Shown: piece after piece, positions 22,740 to 33,199 of the stretch
Position numbering within the stretch: position 1 is the first letter of the stretch
Layout of the letters: every line of letters starts with the position of its first letter
Notes under the pieces: model-generated
The model's database searches: none
What the model was told of the DNA's origin: nothing
Seen by the model: only the letters and a program-made list of their open reading frames with translations
Position numbers and translations under genes: made by a program
From: Ctenosaura bakeri
Lineage: Eukaryota > Chordata > Lepidosauria > Squamata > Iguanidae
Direction of reading: 5' to 3'
DNA: 64,000 bases
Assembly (NCBI GenBank): GCA_948474755.1
Contig: CAOLHI010000487.1
Coordinates: forward strand, 124,001-188,000

Positions 22740-24560
22740 GGCCGGACACAGAGGGAACCATGTGAGTCGCTGAGAAGCAAAAAAGAGGAAGGAGGGGGCA
22801 TTCATTGTGCAGCACTGCGATCCTCCCCACGAGGCCCGGCGCCTCACCGAAGCACCACCATTTCAGGTCAGAGGCGCACACCTATCCCACCCTCCGGGAG
22901 GCAGCGGGAAACGGAAAATGCGTGTCGCCCGACCAAAACCCACCTCTTCCCTTTTAAAACAAAAAAAGAACAGTCCTGACGACGACGACCACCCCCCCTC
23001 CAACAATATCCTATGGGAAGCGTTTATCTTTGTCTCTTCCGCCCACCTCTCCGCCGTACCTCAGGGGCTGAAAAAACACGAAGTCTAACTCCGTTGTACC
23101 CTCTCCCCAAGCCCATCCACCCAATGCACACAGCTCGGGGGCCACCCTCCCTCCAGCCCCATCTCTCACCCCGCCTCTCCACCTGAAGGGAACACAGTGG
23201 GGGGAAGAAGAGACCTGGATACAGGAGGGAAGCCTGGCGGGAAAGGAAAAGGGGGGGTGGGCGCTGAGGAGAAAGAGAAGACGAAGGGGGCAATATGGCG
23301 GGGGGGTAGAGGCACCAAGCCGAGCGTAAAAGGCGGAGGGAGGGACGGAGGGGTTAAGGAGCTGGGGGAGCTGCTCTTCCCAGGCCCGCGCTTCCCTCTT
23401 CCCCCACCCCCCGCCCCATTTGTTTTTCTTCTCCCGCCGCCCCACGACAGCAACGTGAGGAAGGGGAGGCGGCGGCGGCAGGAGCAGGAAGCGGTCAAAG
23501 GAGCCCCGCGCTGCGAAGGAGAAAGAAGCCGCGCTCCTCCCGACGAAACGGAATCGCCGCCGCTCTCCTTCTCCTCACGCCGGGGAGGGGCGAAGGGCCC
23601 TCAGCCGCATGTGTGTTTCTGTGCCTGCGTGTGTGTATATGTCTCCATATATGTATATATGCGCGCCCCCCCCGTCCCCGCTTCCAGTCATGAGGAGCCG
23701 CCGCCGGCGCTGCTACCGCCGGCCGGCCGGCCCGTATGGGGGAGGGAATGTAAACAAACGGGGTTTTATAGCTACCTCAGCCCGAGTGTGCCGTGTGCAT
23801 CTCCCTCTCCGCTCGGTACCAAACCGCCGCGCGCGCGGGTGCCGCCTCCTCCTCCCACTCTGCAGTGCTGCTGCTGCTGCTGCGGGAAGCTGGCTCGGCG
23901 AGGCTACTACTACTTACTACTGCCGTCACGGCCTCGTTCCGTTACGCCATTCACCAAGGCGGCTTACGCCAGGAGCCGACGGCCTTCCCCACGCTGGATT
24001 CACAGGCGCCACGCGCCCGGGCTTACGCCGCCGTCGCCTTACCGCCCGCCGCCCTTTGCGGCAAGGCCCAATGCAGGGAGTAGGGTGTATGTGTGTAGAT
24101 ATATATATATATATATATGCCCCTTAACGCAAACGGCGTAGCGATGGTAGCCGCCACTGCCGCGTCCGCATGCGCAGTCCGGGCCAGGCGGCTTGCAGCA
24201 CAAGAGGTGGTTGCTTCTCGGTGGCTTTGACTGGCCTGCGATCCGAAGAGGAGAAGTCCTTCCTTGGGGGGGGGGGTGGCCGTAGCAAAGTACTGCAGCA
24301 GCTCAAAGCGCCCACCACGACCCGCTCCCCGTTTTTGGTGTGCAAATGAAGGCTCCTGGTTCTTTGGCAGCTGGCTGGGGGAGAAGGGGGGGTGGCGGGT
24401 TAAAAGTTGAAAGTGATCCTTGAAGGGGTGGAGCAGGAACACAGGGGAGAGAATGGAAGGCGATGAGGGCCCTGGCCCGGGGATCCCTCTTGCCGTCTTG
24501 CACGCCTGGGCATGCAAGGGTTCTCCTCTTGGAATGAGCTCGGTTTGCCTCTCTCCTTCC
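22740..24560. promoter_or_regulatory. CpG island, putative gene promoter
   Basis: The GC content and CpG density jump sharply against AT-rich flanks and are highest at about 23,150-24,090. An NRF-1-like site ccgcatgcgcagtc lies at 24,166-24,179 and a YY1-like caatatggcggg near 23,290. These are typical of a housekeeping-type promoter and first exon. Long open frames here (for example 23,197-24,141) occur on both strands and come from the lack of A/T-rich stop codons, not from coding sequence. Donor-like sites exist on the minus strand (gcg|gtaagg near 24,040), so leftward transcription is possible. The direction and the gene are not fixed by the sequence. An (AT)n run lies at 24,096-24,118. 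Confidence 0.8.
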
Positions 24561-24597
24561 CCGGTTCTCTGACCCCCGCACTTGCAAAACAGTCCTA

Positions 24598-24777
24598 GGC
24601 TGTTTCCACACTAGCCGGTTATAGCGCGATGGTTCCACTTTCAACCTCCTCTGGAATCCTGGGGTTTGCAGTTTCGGGAGGGGCCGGCCGGCCCCTCCCG
24701 AAACTGCAAACCCCAGGATTCCAGAGGAGGTTGAAAGCGGAATCGTCGCGCTATAACCGGCTAGTGTGGAAATGGCC
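24598..24777. mobile_element. near-perfect 180-bp palindromic MITE
   Basis: The two halves mirror each other around the central gggccggccggcccc at about 24,688, with only a few mismatches. The ends are GGCTGTTTCC and GGAAATGGCC, flanked by an exact CTA (24,595-24,597 and 24,778-24,780). Both arms contain ggaatcctggggtttgcagt. No protein is encoded. The 3-bp CTA duplication suggests PIF/Harbinger-type transposition. It is the best preserved copy here and is more GC-rich than the others, perhaps because it sits at the island edge. Confidence 0.88.
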
Positions 24778-24936
24778 CTAGTTTGCTGTGCTTTCAAAAG
24801 CACGTGTTCAGCCTATTTTACTGCCTGTTCTTCCTCCCTCAGGCTCTTCAAAGCGCCCTCGCTTTAGGCCTGACAGCAATTTGCCCGTATCTTGATCTGC
24901 CTGTTCTTTCTTATTTCGTCTTGCCTGTGGAATTTA

Positions 24937-25102
24937 GCCCATTTCCGCACTACACTGTTATAGTGCTATTATTCCACTTGCAACATCCTATGGAATCCTG
25001 GGATTTGCAGTTTCGGCCCCTCCCTAAACTGCAAACCCCAGGATTCCATAGGATGTTGAAAGTGGAATAATAGCACTATAACAGTCTAGTGCGGAAATGG
25101 CC
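24937..25102. mobile_element. palindromic MITE, same family
   Basis: It runs from gcccatttccgcactacact to gtctagtgcggaaatggcc with an exact TTA duplication (24,934-24,936 and 25,103-25,105). Its arms are almost complementary around 25,020. It sits only 160 bp from the previous copy. Confidence 0.88.
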
Positions 25103-25105
25103 TTA

Positions 25106-25579
25106 GTGTGAGAACAGGCCTTTAGATCTGTTGTTACATTTATACATATAGCGCCATCACTGTACATGGTGCTTTACCAGTAAGAGTATTATATTTAGCC
25201 CTCTGTCTCATGGTGTGCCTTTTCTCAATGCCGTTCTTTGCATTCCTGATCCTTATATTGTCATCGTTTATTTATATAGCGCCATATATTGTCATCGTTT
25301 ATTTATATAGCGCCATCTCTGTACCAAGCAGTTCCCTGCTTTCAGGTTTATAATCTCGCTAAGAAACACTACAAAAGGAAAAGGGGATGGCCATGTGGGA
25401 GGGGATTGAGTCCAGCAGATACTGCCCATGCTTCTCTCCCCCTGAGGCCAGGGCAGTGCCAGCTGGGATGGAGGGTGGGCCTATCATCTGCTTCTGCATT
25501 TATTGGGGCAATCCAGTGGTCCTCTGTGGTGGGAAGAAGAGACAGAGGAACCATAACAACACAGCACATCCAGATGCAG
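25106..25579. other. unique sequence with a short tandem repeat
   Basis: A segment (attgtcatcgtttatttata with tagcgccat) is repeated about 27 bp apart at 25,257-25,315. It is probably part of an LINE/SINE 3' tail (tttatatagcgccat), also seen at 25,140. The open frames at 25,289-25,653 are unsupported. Confidence 0.4.
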
Positions 25580-25780
25580 CTATTGTTACATGCCTTCGTT
25601 TTGACTTAATGGCAACCCTAAGGCAAACCCATTATGGGGTTGTCTGGGGCTGAGAGTACGTGAAATGCCCAAGGTCATCCATTGGGTTTCCATGGCCGAG
25701 TGGGCAATTAGATCCTGCTCTCTAGGGTTATAATCCAGTGCTCAAACCACTATACCACACTGGGTCTCCTGCAGCTATTA
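25580..25780 (-). repeat. Sauria-type tRNA SINE
   Basis: Tail side tgttacatgccttcgttttg, body aatggcaaccctaaggcaaa, and head side gtgctcaaaccactatacca. Full length. Confidence 0.85.
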
Positions 25781-25965
25781 ATACAGTATAATACTAAAAT
25801 GGTAGTCTGTGCATTCCTTGTTTGCTTTCCATGTTCAGGAACTACTTAACAAGTGGATAATCCCAGGCCGTAAATGCTGCAGTTCAAAGTATTACACCTT
25901 TCTTCACATCAGTTCAAATCCATGAGTGCCACAACAGTGGCCTGCAGTCTAAAAAGAATCCCTAT

Positions 25966-26240
25966 TTTTTATTTATTTATTTATTTATTTATTTCTATCC
26001 CGCCTCTCCACATAGATCGAGGCGGCAAACAACATGAAATACATTATACATTACAAATAGCTGCTCTCTTAAGTGGTTTACAATGTGTTTTTAGCTAATT
26101 GCCCCCAACAAGCTGGGTACTCATTTTACCAACCTGTGGAAGGATGGAAGGCTGAGTCAACCTGGAGCCCGGCAGGATTGAACTCACAACCTTGCGGTTG
26201 CAGTACTGGCATTTAACCACTGTGCCACCAGGGCTCCCTA
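25966..26240 (-). repeat. tRNA-derived SINE with L2-like tail
   Basis: A reverse-oriented, longer copy of the 962-1,195 element. The (TTTA)n tail is followed by tatcccgcctctccacatag and atcgaggcggcaaac, the body ctgagtcaacctggagcccg, and a tRNA-like head ending accactgtgccaccagggct. It shares its tail with the LINE at 57,919. Confidence 0.85.
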
Positions 26241-26698
26241 GTTTTGGACAGATCTGATTATCTTCATTAGCATATTCTCAGCAAATGTGATGGGGATTGT
26301 TGGTCACATACAGGAATAAGGGCTGTAAAGAGTTCTGAATGTGGCAACAGCTTTAATTTGGGAAAGATCAATTCTGCAATGCTGGCAGCCTAGATAGTCT
26401 CCTTTAGTTGTTTTATGGACTGAAAAGCTACCTACTGGGCCTGGGAACACAGTCAATCTGAGTGAGCAATGATTCAGTGCTAAACCTCTGACCTTCAAAA
26501 ATAAGAGAAATACAAGATGTTGATAAACTTATGCTTAGCCTGACCATTTAGTTATTACCCAACCCAAGACCCTCTGGAACTGTTAGACTGCGCCCCATCA
26601 TCCCCAGCTGGCATGGTTGTTAGGTGGGGAGATGAGACGTATAATTCAATACATGGGGTGAGATGCCAAGTTGGGGAAGGCTGATTGAGAGTATAGAA
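26241..26698. other. unique sequence ending in a MITE remnant
   Basis: Nothing was recognised to about 26,555. Then a degenerate inverted-repeat MITE (about 26,555-26,690, ccctctggaactgttagact and gttggggaaggctg) abuts the SPIN target duplication. Confidence 0.45.
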
Positions 26699-27498
26699 CA
26701 GTGGTTCTCAACCTGGGGGTCGGGACCCCTTTGGGGGTTGAATGGCCATTTCACAGGGGTCGCCGCTCCTTAATCCTGCCCCCCCCTTTTAAAAGAAGGT
26801 GGCCTCACAGCCAATAGGAACAGTGCTTCTGAGACCTCTGCACTGGGGTTCAAACTGCAAACCCCAGGATTCCATAGGATGGTGGAAGTGGAATCATAGC
26901 GCTATAACAGTCTAGTGCAGAAATAGCCAGGATGACTTTCTTCTCTCGCTTTTGTTGTGCGTGGACCCTTGGTGCTTGCCACACGCACGTGTTGTGTTCT
27001 TCGCCCTGACTGTCTTGCATTCCTCACTTTTTGTATGTTCAGCGTCCACACTTCCTTTAAGGGAGGGAGGGAGGGAGGGAATGAAACAAAACGTGTCTGC
27101 TTATGCCGCCGCCATCTTTCCTCTCTCCCTGTCCTTTCCTCCTTGCGCCTCGTGTAAAATGTGGGATGTTTCAGTGTTGCCTTTGGGAGTGACTGGCTTT
27201 TTCAACTGTGGAAACCCAACATTCAGAACTAGAACTACTGCCTTAATTCTGGCATTGATGGACGCTTTCTGTGCTTAAAAAAAGGGAGGGAGGGTTACCC
27301 GTTTTTAGGCATTAGAAGTCTATCCAGAGCAGTGATTTAGGGCAGTGTTTCCAATCTATTTGATGTTGGAAATAACTAACTAACTAACTAAATAATAAAT
27401 AAATAAATAATAACGAAAATGAGTTTACGGTTGGGGGTCACCACAACATGAGGAACTGTATTAAGGGGTCGCGGCATTAGGAAGGTTGAGAACCACTG
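26699..27498 (-). mobile_element. SPIN-ended nonautonomous hAT element
   Basis: Reverse-oriented partner of 20,142-20,916. The SPIN end sections are at both termini and an exact 8-bp duplication GTATAGAA flanks it (26,691-26,698 and 27,499-27,506). It has the same internal cargo: the half MITE (about 26,855-26,930), the (GGGA)n run at 27,060-27,080, and the gatggacgctttctgtgctt section. The two copies are similar enough along their length to define a subfamily. The open frames inside (26,952-27,278) are also present in the other copy but carry no recognised domain. Confidence 0.92.
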
Positions 27499-27506
27499 GT
27501 ATAGAA

Positions 27507-27979
27507 GATACTATCACGTATCCCTACTTTCACTGAACTCTAAACTAAACTAAACTTTGTACAGTAGCTTCTTCCTGAGCTCTTCCTGAGCGGTAGCTGT
27601 TTCAGGCTATTTACAAAATAAGCACACACACACACACACACAGTTATATGTAAAAAAAAACCTTGAATAGATAGGATTTTAAGAAAATGTTTCATTTTCA
27701 TTATTCATATGCTATATTCCTGACAAATTGCTTAAGGCAGTGAACTATATTATTTATGTAATACACACAAAGCTCATTTTTGTTTGAAATGAGGTATACC
27801 AAAGGACATGAAGTAACGTGGAAGTACTGGGAGAATAAAGATAAGCAAAGCCAGAACTATGTCTCAGTTTTATAAGGATTGCTGAGGCGTTTAGAGACTT
27901 CCTGTGGATCAGGAAAGAAAGGGAAACAAGATCAGATACACAGATTATAAACACATTAAGAAATTATTTGACACTGGCC
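27507..27979. other. AT-rich unique sequence with AC run
   Basis: A (CA)n microsatellite lies near 27,623-27,642. No other feature was recognised. Confidence 0.4.
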
Positions 27980-28505
27980 ACTGTGACAGAGCCTGCGGGT
28001 GTGGCTAACAGAGCAGCCCTGGTAATAGAGGTTGATGTAATCAGATTGGCTCTTGGTCTGAGGGAAACCCTGCCCTCGCCAGAGGGAGGGGCCGTGGGTG
28101 AGGCGTCAGAATATATACTGAGAGCATGAGAGTTACGGAGAGAACTCTCAAAGGATCCAGTAAGCCAAAAGAGGGCTTCCTGCGAGAGGGTTAGCTTCCC
28201 AGTGGCCTAGTGTGGGGGCAGAGAAGTAGCCAAATCATTTCTGAAAAGATCCCTGAGGGGATATACATATCTTTGTGCTGGGAGAGCCACAGGGATGTGG
28301 GTGAAAGCTCTGTTGAGAAACACTGGTGTTTTAGAGGAATTAATTAAATATCTTTTAAGATTTTGTTATTTTGGTTGAATATCCTTAAATCTACATCACT
28401 TTTTTCCTCGTTTGTCATCCTATTAGAGATTTTGTTCGATTTTTCTATAAGTAGTACCTAGACAGAGTAGTTTCTTTAGTTTTAATTTAACAACATGCTA
28501 CCACA
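27980..28505 (+). repeat. possible solo LTR of another family
   Basis: The segment starts TGTGACAGAGCC, has a GC-rich first half, and a TATA-like gaatatatactgagagc near 28,110. It turns AT-rich and could end at ctaccaca (28,505). I could not find matching target duplications, so the boundaries and the LTR call are tentative. A Ty3/Gypsy-type or retroviral LTR are both possible. Confidence 0.35.
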
Positions 28506-29039
28506 GGTTGTCCATTCCTTTTTGGAGTAACCATTAATAAGCTTTGCCCTTTATCCACAAAAGTTGTGGGTTATAGGGAAAGCAGGGTTGTGATTATGTG
28601 TGAGGAGGGAGCCAGGGTGTAATAATAGAATTAAAAGGGGTGCTGCTACTCCAGTAAGGTAGAAAAGAATGCAGGCCTAGTTTGTCTAGTCCAAGTAAGC
28701 CTTTTTCAGCTTTCTTTTATTTCCTTCCTTTTCCTTACCCTCTCCCAAAACACACACCCTCCCTACCCATGACAGTCACATTTACTCATTTCATTGCTGA
28801 AAAACAGTTAACTGCAAGTGGAGAGGAGCTTCTTATTGATCATTAATATGTTACAGCTCAGTTCTGTGTCTATAGAACGTGTTCAAAGCAAAGCTCAGTT
28901 CTAAACATTTAAAAGTATTTAAACAGCAAGATACTTAAGAGTTGAAGTACTGTCCCCTAACCAATATGTTTAAATGCTATGCTCTTATTTCTGATCTCTC
29001 TTCAGGGATAAGAGGAAGATTTCCTAGCAAGGGTGGTGG
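28506..29039. other. unique sequence
   Basis: No feature was recognised. Confidence 0.4.
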
Positions 29040-29600
29040 GAGTATTTGTATTTTATTTATTTAAATATTTTTGTGTTGTGCGCCTTCAAGTCATTTCCAA
29101 CTTATGCTGAAAAGTGAAACTATTATAGGGGATTTCTGGGGCTGAGAGTATATGATGTGCCCAAGGTCACCCAGAGGGTTTCCTTGGCCAAGTGGGGAAT
29201 TGAACTGTGGCCTCCAGGTTCTTAGTCCAGCACTCAAACCACTATGCCATGCTGAATCAAATATTTTTATCCAGCCTCTTTATCATGAGATCTCAGGGCC
29301 GCTAAGAGGTAAAATAATATGAACAGTTTAAACAATTGCAAATTAAAATCAATAAATAATTTAAACCAGATGAAAACTATTCAAACATTGTAAGATAGAT
29401 ATGAAGGGCTATAAGAGTTTTTTTAATGTACATGTTTAAAAATAAATTAGGCTCCAAAGTCTTTGATAAAGACCAGGTCTGTCTTGACCTGGTACCAAAA
29501 AGAAACCAAAGTTGATGCAGTTGAGCCTCCAAGGGGAGGATATTCCAAAGGTGGGGCACCACAACTGAGAAGAACCTCTCCCATGTCCTTTCCCATCATA
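29040..29600 (-). mobile_element. L2/CR1-like LINE 3' end, split by a SINE
   Basis: A tail of atttatttaaatatttttat with the section ccagcctctttatc is followed by reverse-oriented coding remnants. Minus-strand residues VVPHLWNILPLEAQL at about 29,505-29,560 resemble the conserved 'APRLWNSLPEE' region at the C-terminus of L2-like reverse transcriptases, also seen in the LINE at 57,919. The element is 5'-truncated and degenerate. A SINE interrupts the tail at 29,073-29,258. Confidence 0.65.
29073..29258 (-). repeat. Sauria-type SINE inserted in a LINE tail
   Basis: The SINE is flanked by the exact 10-bp duplication AAATATTTTT (29,063-29,072 and 29,259-29,268). It sits inside the LINE tail, so it is younger than that LINE copy. 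The body (cttatgctgaaaagtgaaac) has a small internal change against other copies. Confidence 0.88.
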
Positions 29601-31330
29601 TTATCTTTATTGATCAGACACAGAAGGGACTTTCCAGCCCATCTTGATGCTTGGGCAGACTAAACCATTTCCTCCCCCATGACTAGATGCAGCCCTGGAT
29701 TTGTTGCTTCAATATGAACACATACACCACCTTACATTACTGTATTCCTAGATATAATAGCCTGGGTTTGCTGGTTCTGAATCATCCCAGGCTTTGAGGT
29801 TTTGGGACCAATACCTATGGATGGACCTTTGTCATGTCATTAAGAGTGATACATTAAGTACCAACCACAGTTGCTTACAGCTTGCCATCCACACACACAC
29901 AAACACACACACACACATTTTACTGTTTCAAACTTAAGACAGAAATTTTACATTAGGGGCTGTTCCTAGATCAAGGTGAGATGAGGAGATTATTCCTTCT
30001 CAGGACGATGGGACACAGAACATTTAATCTACCCTCCTTGTTTCTAGCAAGAAGTTGGCTACAGAGCAGAGTGGAGAATAATCCTGGTGTTACAACCACT
30101 GATAAAGAGGAAGCCAACTATGTAAACAAATAGAACCCCCCCCCTCAAGTTTTTGCAAGTTGCAGCAAGAAATGAATGGAGCCTTGGAAAATTCTAGCTG
30201 CTCTACTAGATGAGCTGGAAATCTGCACACAATCGTTTCATCTTGTCTGGTGCTAAGCCCCCCAAAATTGGAGCATTTGGACCATGAAAATTGGAGACCT
30301 TAGGTCAGGCCCTGAAGTCTGGCAACCCTATAGTAGCGTGACCCACTCAGAAGAGATGAAGAGAATGCAGAACAGCGTTGCAGCTCCATCTCTGAACTCA
30401 CTGTTGAATGACCCCTCCCCAAGGCAACCAATGGGCCTGGAGGTCACAGAGGTGAACAAAGGCTGGGGTAGAGTGTATATATTTCCTATATTGTTAGATC
30501 TGTTACTCATAGTTTAAAACACACAAGCTTTTTCTACAGATGTGTGTGACTAAGGCATATAGGATGCGAGATTTACCTGTAGATCTTTTTGGGGTTTTAA
30601 ACTTGTGTTGTGTTATATCCATATACAGTTACCCTACAGACACACAGTGAACATGGGTTCCTCAGTCCGCAAACAGAAGGATTCTTTCAGCCTGCCAGAC
30701 ACTCTCCTCTCGGAAGGTGCTTCCACATGATTTTCAGAGATACCCCATTTCTCCCCACGCCATATCCCAAAACTATGCAGCAGTGTTCTGTAGTAAGGGG
30801 GAGGGGTTTGCAGGGGCTGCTATGGGAAGGAGGGGGCAGAAAATCTGCTCCCACCAACCCCGATGGATGTACAAGCTTAAAGCTGGATCCAATTCTCAAC
30901 TGCCTAACAGAGTGAAAGGACTGAAAGCACTCATTGGCACTTTTACAGTAGGATGCTGATCCCCATTTCCTGTGGTTATAGTTTGCTTCTAGAGCTAGAA
31001 TCATTGTGCAAAACCTGTGACGCAATTCCAACATTTTCTGTGTGCAGAGGTGGGCTGCACCGATAGGGTATTACAGAGTGTTCTGTTCCACCTAGATGGC
31101 TGGTTGAGAGCAGACATGTGGGTACTCAGTGTATCATTCTAAAGAGAAGACTGTTGTCAATGGGCTGCAGCAAATGGCTCAAGAGATTAGCATGGAGTGT
31201 TGAAGCCCACACACACACACACACAGAGGATTCACAGTATTTATGAATCCTGTGTGCGTAACATATTAATATGCTATTCATAATATAGTATGACTTGGCA
31301 AATTTTTGACAAGCTCACAAGAGGGGCTAA
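29601..31330. other. unique or unclassified sequence
   Basis: A (CA)n run lies at 29,890-29,920 and another at 31,210-31,225. The frames at 30,284-31,034 overlap on both strands. The section 30,690-31,030 looks like an old interspersed repeat but I could not place it. Confidence 0.35.
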
Positions 31331-31407
31331 TTTTCTCTCTCTTTCTTTCTCTCCTTCCTTCCTTCCTTCCTTCCTTCCTTCCTTCCTTCCTTCCTTCCTC
31401 TTTCTTC

Positions 31408-31443
<36 letters not shown>

Positions 31444-31446
31444 TCC
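31331..31446. repeat. polypyrimidine microsatellite (CTTC)n/(TTTC)n
   Basis: About 115 bp of pure pyrimidine on the plus strand, made of three blocks: CT-rich, (CCTT)n and (CTTT)n. The open frame running through it (31,306-31,572) is a by-product of the repeat. Such mirror-like tracts can adopt triplex structure. Confidence 0.95.
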
Positions 31447-31670
31447 AATTGCAGATACCCTGATGGTCAGCTGAGCAAAAGTTCTCCGTTCAGAACAAAT
31501 TCTCCAATTTTCTTTTCCTTGGTTTCTGGAATTTCTGAAGATTCCTTCCACTTTGGCTATCAGCAATTATAGGAAATCCTGCTGTTCTAAATCTGTATCT
31601 GGTTTTGACTTCCTGCAGCTGGAAGCCACCCTACCTAACTACACCTAAGCACCTTGAAAAAGCTTCTATA

Positions 31671-32552
31671 TGTTACCGTAGTTTCTAGTCCGATCTTGTG
31701 GCATATTAGATATCATTTGATATCAAGAATTTGGCCTTCACTACCCATTCCGCTCCATGCGCTTGCGAGGCCCCCGGACAAGCACGCACATGGGCACGGC
31801 CAAAAATAGCCGAACTATTCAAAACAAATCCAGGCAAGCCAGTAATAGCCAGACTGCAGCTTCAGGAGACCTCCAGGCAAGTACCCTTTTAAGATCACAT
31901 TAGGTATGCACGCTGTTTACAAAAGACTCCCTGCCCCGAGCTGTCAAGCACTCCGCGTTTGCATACTGTCTACTCTATTGACAATGCTGTCATAATTCAA
32001 TCATGTAAAATACTGACCTTTTGGAGGCTTTGTCTCCAGCCCTAAACCCATTGTTATCCCCGGGAACAGACTAGGCTATGGGCACATTTTTCCCTATAAG
32101 ACCCCCTGATTTTGAGCGTTTCTTCGGATCGCTCCTGGGTTCCATCCCGCCTTGCTGTTGCTTCGTTTGACGAGCCTTCCCCTCAGCTCCTTGTGCTGAG
32201 AATCTCCTCTTCTACGGATTTTTCTTCTTTCTACCCAGGCTTCAGTTCAGGTGTAGTATTTCCCATGCAAAACCTCCTCTTAAAACCCTCTATCTCTCCT
32301 ACCTTTATTTCAATAGGTCTGTGTGAGTGTGTTTGCATACACGTGTTTGACTGTGCTGTACATCAATAAAGAAAACAATTATTATTTACTTCTGTTTGCT
32401 CATTGACTTGGCCAGACCCTGTAGACATTGGGTTCAAGATCTAGTGAGATTGTCCTGCCTCTTGTATTGCTAGCTTGTGCTCTGCTAATTCCCATTCCCC
32501 ATTGTGAGCACATTGAGGTGTCCCTCCCGGGACCCCAGAAATCAGGGTAACA
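31671..32552 (+). repeat. solo LTR, TGTTAC...GTAACA family
   Basis: Starts TGTTACCGTA and ends CAGGGTAACA. The flanks are TATA (31,667-31,670) and CATA (32,553-32,556), one mismatch. TATA-box-like ccctataagacccc lies near 32,095 and the polyadenylation signal catcaataaagaaaac near 32,365. Same family as 9,574, 45,148, 48,088 and 51,096. No internal retroviral genes are present, so it is a recombined solo LTR. Confidence 0.9.
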
Positions 32553-32732
32553 CATATTTGCCATTATTTGCTGCTTCTCTCTAGGTTAGGCCCTCATTCC
32601 CAAGAAGGCTATTAGTAATTCATTGGTATTCAAGGTCAGATTCAGGGTTGAGTCAATCACATCTCTTTGGAGCCTGATGGAATTAGAGCTGTTGTCCTGT
32701 TTTGTGCTAGACATACATAAAGGCAGTCAGAT

Positions 32733-32932
32733 GTTGTGTGCCTTCAAGTCATTTCTAGTTTATGGTGACCATAACGTGAATCTATCATGGGTTTTTTTGG
32801 GGCTGAGAGTGTATGATGTGCCCACAGCAACCTGGCGGGTTTCCATGGCTGAACGGGGAATCGAACCCCGGTCTCCAGGTTCCAATTCCCCGTCCAGCCA
32901 AATGAACAACTATACCGTGCTGGATCTTCAAG
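32733..32932 (-). repeat. Sauria-type tRNA SINE
   Basis: Tail tgttgtgtgccttcaagtca, body atggtgaccataacgtgaat, and a head with cggggaatcgaaccccggtc, a well kept B box in reverse. Confidence 0.88.
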
Positions 32933-33199
32933 CCACACTAATACATAAATGAGAGAGCCTGGAAATCTTTTTTGTTGAAACAGTTGCAATCTCTACACCA
33001 GCTGGTGTATTCTGGGAACTGCAGTCCAAAATGACAGCGTTTTCAAGTTTGGCCAAACATAGCTTTTATCACCACTTCACCTCATTCAGGTGGCATGTAG
33101 AATACTGAACACTGACAGCCAATAATCTGAATGGGGGGAGGCCATTCACCCCAGTGGTGGGATGAGTCAGGTTCCCTTATACTAGCATTGGTCGGTATC

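Noticed and set aside
23197..24141. A 314-codon plus-strand open frame in the CpG island.
   Set aside because: The residues are proline/arginine/glycine-rich, long frames overlap on both strands, and no domain is visible. The GC bias removes stop codons, so this is not evidence of coding.
29073..29258. A tRNA gene at the head of this or other Sauria-type elements.
   Set aside because: The heads lack a complete cloverleaf and are joined to SINE bodies; they are SINE promoters.
31306..31572. Open frames on both strands through the CTTC/TTTC tract.
   Set aside because: They are translations of a microsatellite (serine/phenylalanine/leucine or lysine/glutamate/arginine runs).
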